From an uncultured Clostridia bacterium (GTDB taxonomy: Bacteria > Bacillota > Clostridia > Oscillospirales > Acutalibacteraceae): a stretch of DNA of 16,636 nt. Each line of letters begins with the position of its first letter. Positions within the stretch are counted from its first letter, which is position 1. The stretch is taken from assembly GCA_946006915.1 (NCBI GenBank), contig CAMFZK010000007.1, positions 1-16,636 on the forward strand. The letters run 5' to 3'. The notes beneath the pieces were generated by a model, which was not told where the DNA came from, did no database searches, and saw only the letters and a list, made by a program, of their open reading frames with translations. Shown here in pieces: positions 15,289-16,636 of the stretch. The position numbers were made by a program, and so were the translations under genes.

Positions 15289-16160
15289 TGAACTATATTA
15301 TTCTTGACTTGGAATGGGACAGCACATATTTCCCAAAACAAAGGCGGTTTATAAACCAAATACTTCAAATAGGGGCGGTTAAACTAAACGAAAGTTTCAA
15401 GGTGACCGACTGTTTTGAGGTTACGGTTAAATCAAGTATCTCAAAAAGGGTGACCGGCAGATTTTCGCAACTTACGGGAATAAGTACCGATATTATGATG
15501 CACGGAACACCCTTTGAAGATGCGGTAGAGCAGTATAATAATTGGGTAGGGGAAGACACCGTTACAATGACTTGGAGCAATTCCGACCTTTACACAATTT
15601 TGGAAAACGAGGATAACATCTTACATAATAAGCACTTTAAAATTGAAAAATACCTTGATTTACAAAAGTTTGTTCAGGGCGAAATGCGGATTTTAGGGTA
15701 TGAGTCTAAAAATCAGGTGTCGCTTGAAGCGGCGGCGGAATTTTTCGAAATTCGGACCGACGATATTGATTTTCATACCGCTAAAGATGACAGTCTTGTA
15801 AGTGCATATCTTTTAAAAAAGTGTTACAACAAAGAGCGGTTCGAGACACTTATAAGGGATACTTCCAATCCCGAATTTTTTAAACGCCTGCGTTATAAAC
15901 CCTATACAATATCCAATTTGAAAGACAGTAATATAGATAAAAGCAAACTTGAATTCAGTTGTGAAGAGTGCGGTAAAAAAGCCGAACGTGTTTCCGCATG
16001 GAAATATTCAAACCGTTGGTTTTGGGCAAATTTTCAGTGTAAATGCGGAAATAAGTTTTCGGGAAGAATTACTTTTAAGAAAACCTATGACGATTTAATT
16101 GTCCGCAAAAAAGTATGTGAGTTTAGAGAAAAAAAGAAAACTGTAAAAACAGAGAATTAG
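15288..16160 (+). CDS. DEDDh-family 3'-5' exonuclease (KapD-like) with C-terminal zinc-ribbon-like module
   Basis: A 290-residue protein. Residues about 1-185 form an RNase T/DNA polymerase III epsilon-type exonuclease: D7 and E9 in LDLEWDS, a central Asp in SNSDLYTI (D100), and H163 with D167 in FHTAKDDS make up the DEDDh set. The opening IILDLEW and the FEVTVKSSISKRVTGRFSQLTGI stretch resemble B. subtilis KapD (inhibitor of the sporulation phosphorelay pathway) and related clostridial exonucleases. Residues about 224-262 add Cys225/Cys228 and Cys251/Cys253 (a CxxC and a CxC pair), a probable zinc site that could hold nucleic acid. The start overlaps the typA stop by one base, and an NSS transporter gene follows 11 bases after the stop. 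The true substrate (RNA or DNA) is not shown by the sequence. Confidence 0.85.
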   Translation: MNYIILDLEWDSTYFPKQRRFINQILQIGAVKLNESFKVTDCFEVTVKSSISKRVTGRFSQLTGISTDIMMHGTPFEDAVEQYNNWVGEDTVTMTWSNSDLYTILENEDNILHNKHFKIEKYLDLQKFVQGEMRILGYESKNQVSLEAAAEFFEIRTDDIDFHTAKDDSLVSAYLLKKCYNKERFETLIRDTSNPEFFKRLRYKPYTISNLKDSNIDKSKLEFSCEECGKKAERVSAWKYSNRWFWANFQCKCGNKFSGRITFKKTYDDLIVRKKVCEFREKKKTVKTEN

Positions 16161-16171
16161 GAGAATTATTT

Positions 16172-16636
16172 ATGGCAACAAAGGAACGTTCAACTTGGGG
16201 TTCTAATGCTACCTTTATTTTAGCGGCGGTTGGTTCTGCGGTCGGTTTGGGTAACGCTTGGCGTTTTCCGGGACTTGCGGCAAAACACGGCGGTGGTGCA
16301 TTCTTGCTTGTATATTTAATTGCAATGCTTGTAATGGGTATTCCGCTTTTAATGATGGAAATTTCTATTGGAAGAAAAATGCGTGCGGGCGCTCCCGGTG
16401 CTTTAAGGGGTATGAACAAGAAGTTCGAACCCATCGGTTGGGCGGCAACCACCAACGCATTTGTAATTGTTACATATTACGCAGTAGTTTTTGCTTGGGT
16501 AATTATGATGGCGGTTTTCAGTTTTAAATTTGTTAATATGACCCACAACAGTGAAGCCGCAAGCGGTTTGTGGGCAAACCTTATTAAAACCACCGGCACA
16601 ATTAAAGGGTTCGGCACATTTTCCGTTCCGGTTATT
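16172..16636 (+). CDS. Neurotransmitter:sodium symporter (NSS/SNF) family transporter, 3' end outside window
   Basis: The first 155 residues of a LeuT-fold Na+-coupled transporter for amino acids or related small molecules in the cytoplasmic membrane. The family signature is clear: WGSNATFILAAVGSAVGLGN (9-28) followed by AWRFPGLAAKHGGGAFLLVYL, forming the broken helix TM1 (about 13-33) with the small residues and Asn that bind Na+ in LeuT. TM2 (about 42-63, ending MMEISIGRK) and TM3 (about 88-117) follow. TAGGAGAA (16158-16165) precedes the ATG and overlaps the exonuclease stop, so the three genes from typA form one unit. The frame is open to the window edge and about two thirds of the protein is missing. 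The substrate cannot be told. Confidence 0.92.
   Translation, partial: MATKERSTWGSNATFILAAVGSAVGLGNAWRFPGLAAKHGGGAFLLVYLIAMLVMGIPLLMMEISIGRKMRAGAPGALRGMNKKFEPIGWAATTNAFVIVTYYAVVFAWVIMMAVFSFKFVNMTHNSEAASGLWANLIKTTGTIKGFGTFSVPVI

Noticed and set aside
1..16636. CRISPR arrays, tRNA/rRNA genes, insertion sequences, phage or toxin-antitoxin modules
   Set aside because: No spaced direct repeats, cloverleaf-like stretches, transposase or phage genes were seen. The XRE and AbrB-type genes lack a toxin partner nearby.

Overview
The window looks like a chromosomal stretch from a low-GC, spore-forming-type Firmicute (Clostridia; a fibre-using gut lineage of the Oscillospiraceae/Lachnospiraceae kind is a reasonable guess). 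The reasons are an AbrB/SpoVT-family regulator with a clostridial Cys-rich tail, a T-box riboswitch, sigma-A promoters with perfect or near-perfect boxes and 17-nt spacers, a GH3 enzyme in the permuted domain order known from rumen and gut clostridia, and a KapD-like exonuclease. No phage, IS, CRISPR, tRNA or rRNA was seen.

Layout. (1) 1-805: a cTTCGg-loop terminator hairpin directly before a small XRE-type repressor gene, then an AbrB-family gene with its own promoter. (2) 802-8051: a promoter overlapping the abrB-like stop codon drives a T-box leader whose specifier reads as CTC (leucine). It controls a tightly packed five-gene operon: a LeuA-like protein that has lost most recognisable catalytic residues, a fusion of a sugar-isomerase-type TIM barrel to a full acyl-CoA synthetase, an ACMSD-type amidohydrolase, O-acetylhomoserine sulfhydrylase (metY), and homoserine O-acetyltransferase (metA, with the Glu111 that marks acetyl-CoA use). 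A strong terminator ends it. (3) 8053-10901: a single-gene unit for an intracellular, circularly permuted GH3 glycosidase, closed by a bidirectional terminator. (4) 10909-13354, minus strand: glgB of the eukaryotic-like branching-enzyme type followed by a small protein of unknown function with its own promoter. (5) 13401-end, plus strand: typA/bipA, a DEDDh exonuclease with a C-terminal zinc-ribbon-like module, and the start of an NSS-family sodium symporter that runs off the window.

How the genes fit together. metA and metY make a coherent acetyl-CoA route from homoserine to homocysteine. They sit, translationally coupled in part, at the end of an operon whose leader appears to sense uncharged tRNA-Leu and whose first product is a degenerate LeuA relative with an intact-looking leucine-type regulatory domain. 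The purpose of the isomerase-ligase fusion and the amidohydrolase between them is not known. This operon is the most unusual part of the window. The remaining genes are carbohydrate metabolism (GH3, glgB) and housekeeping (typA).
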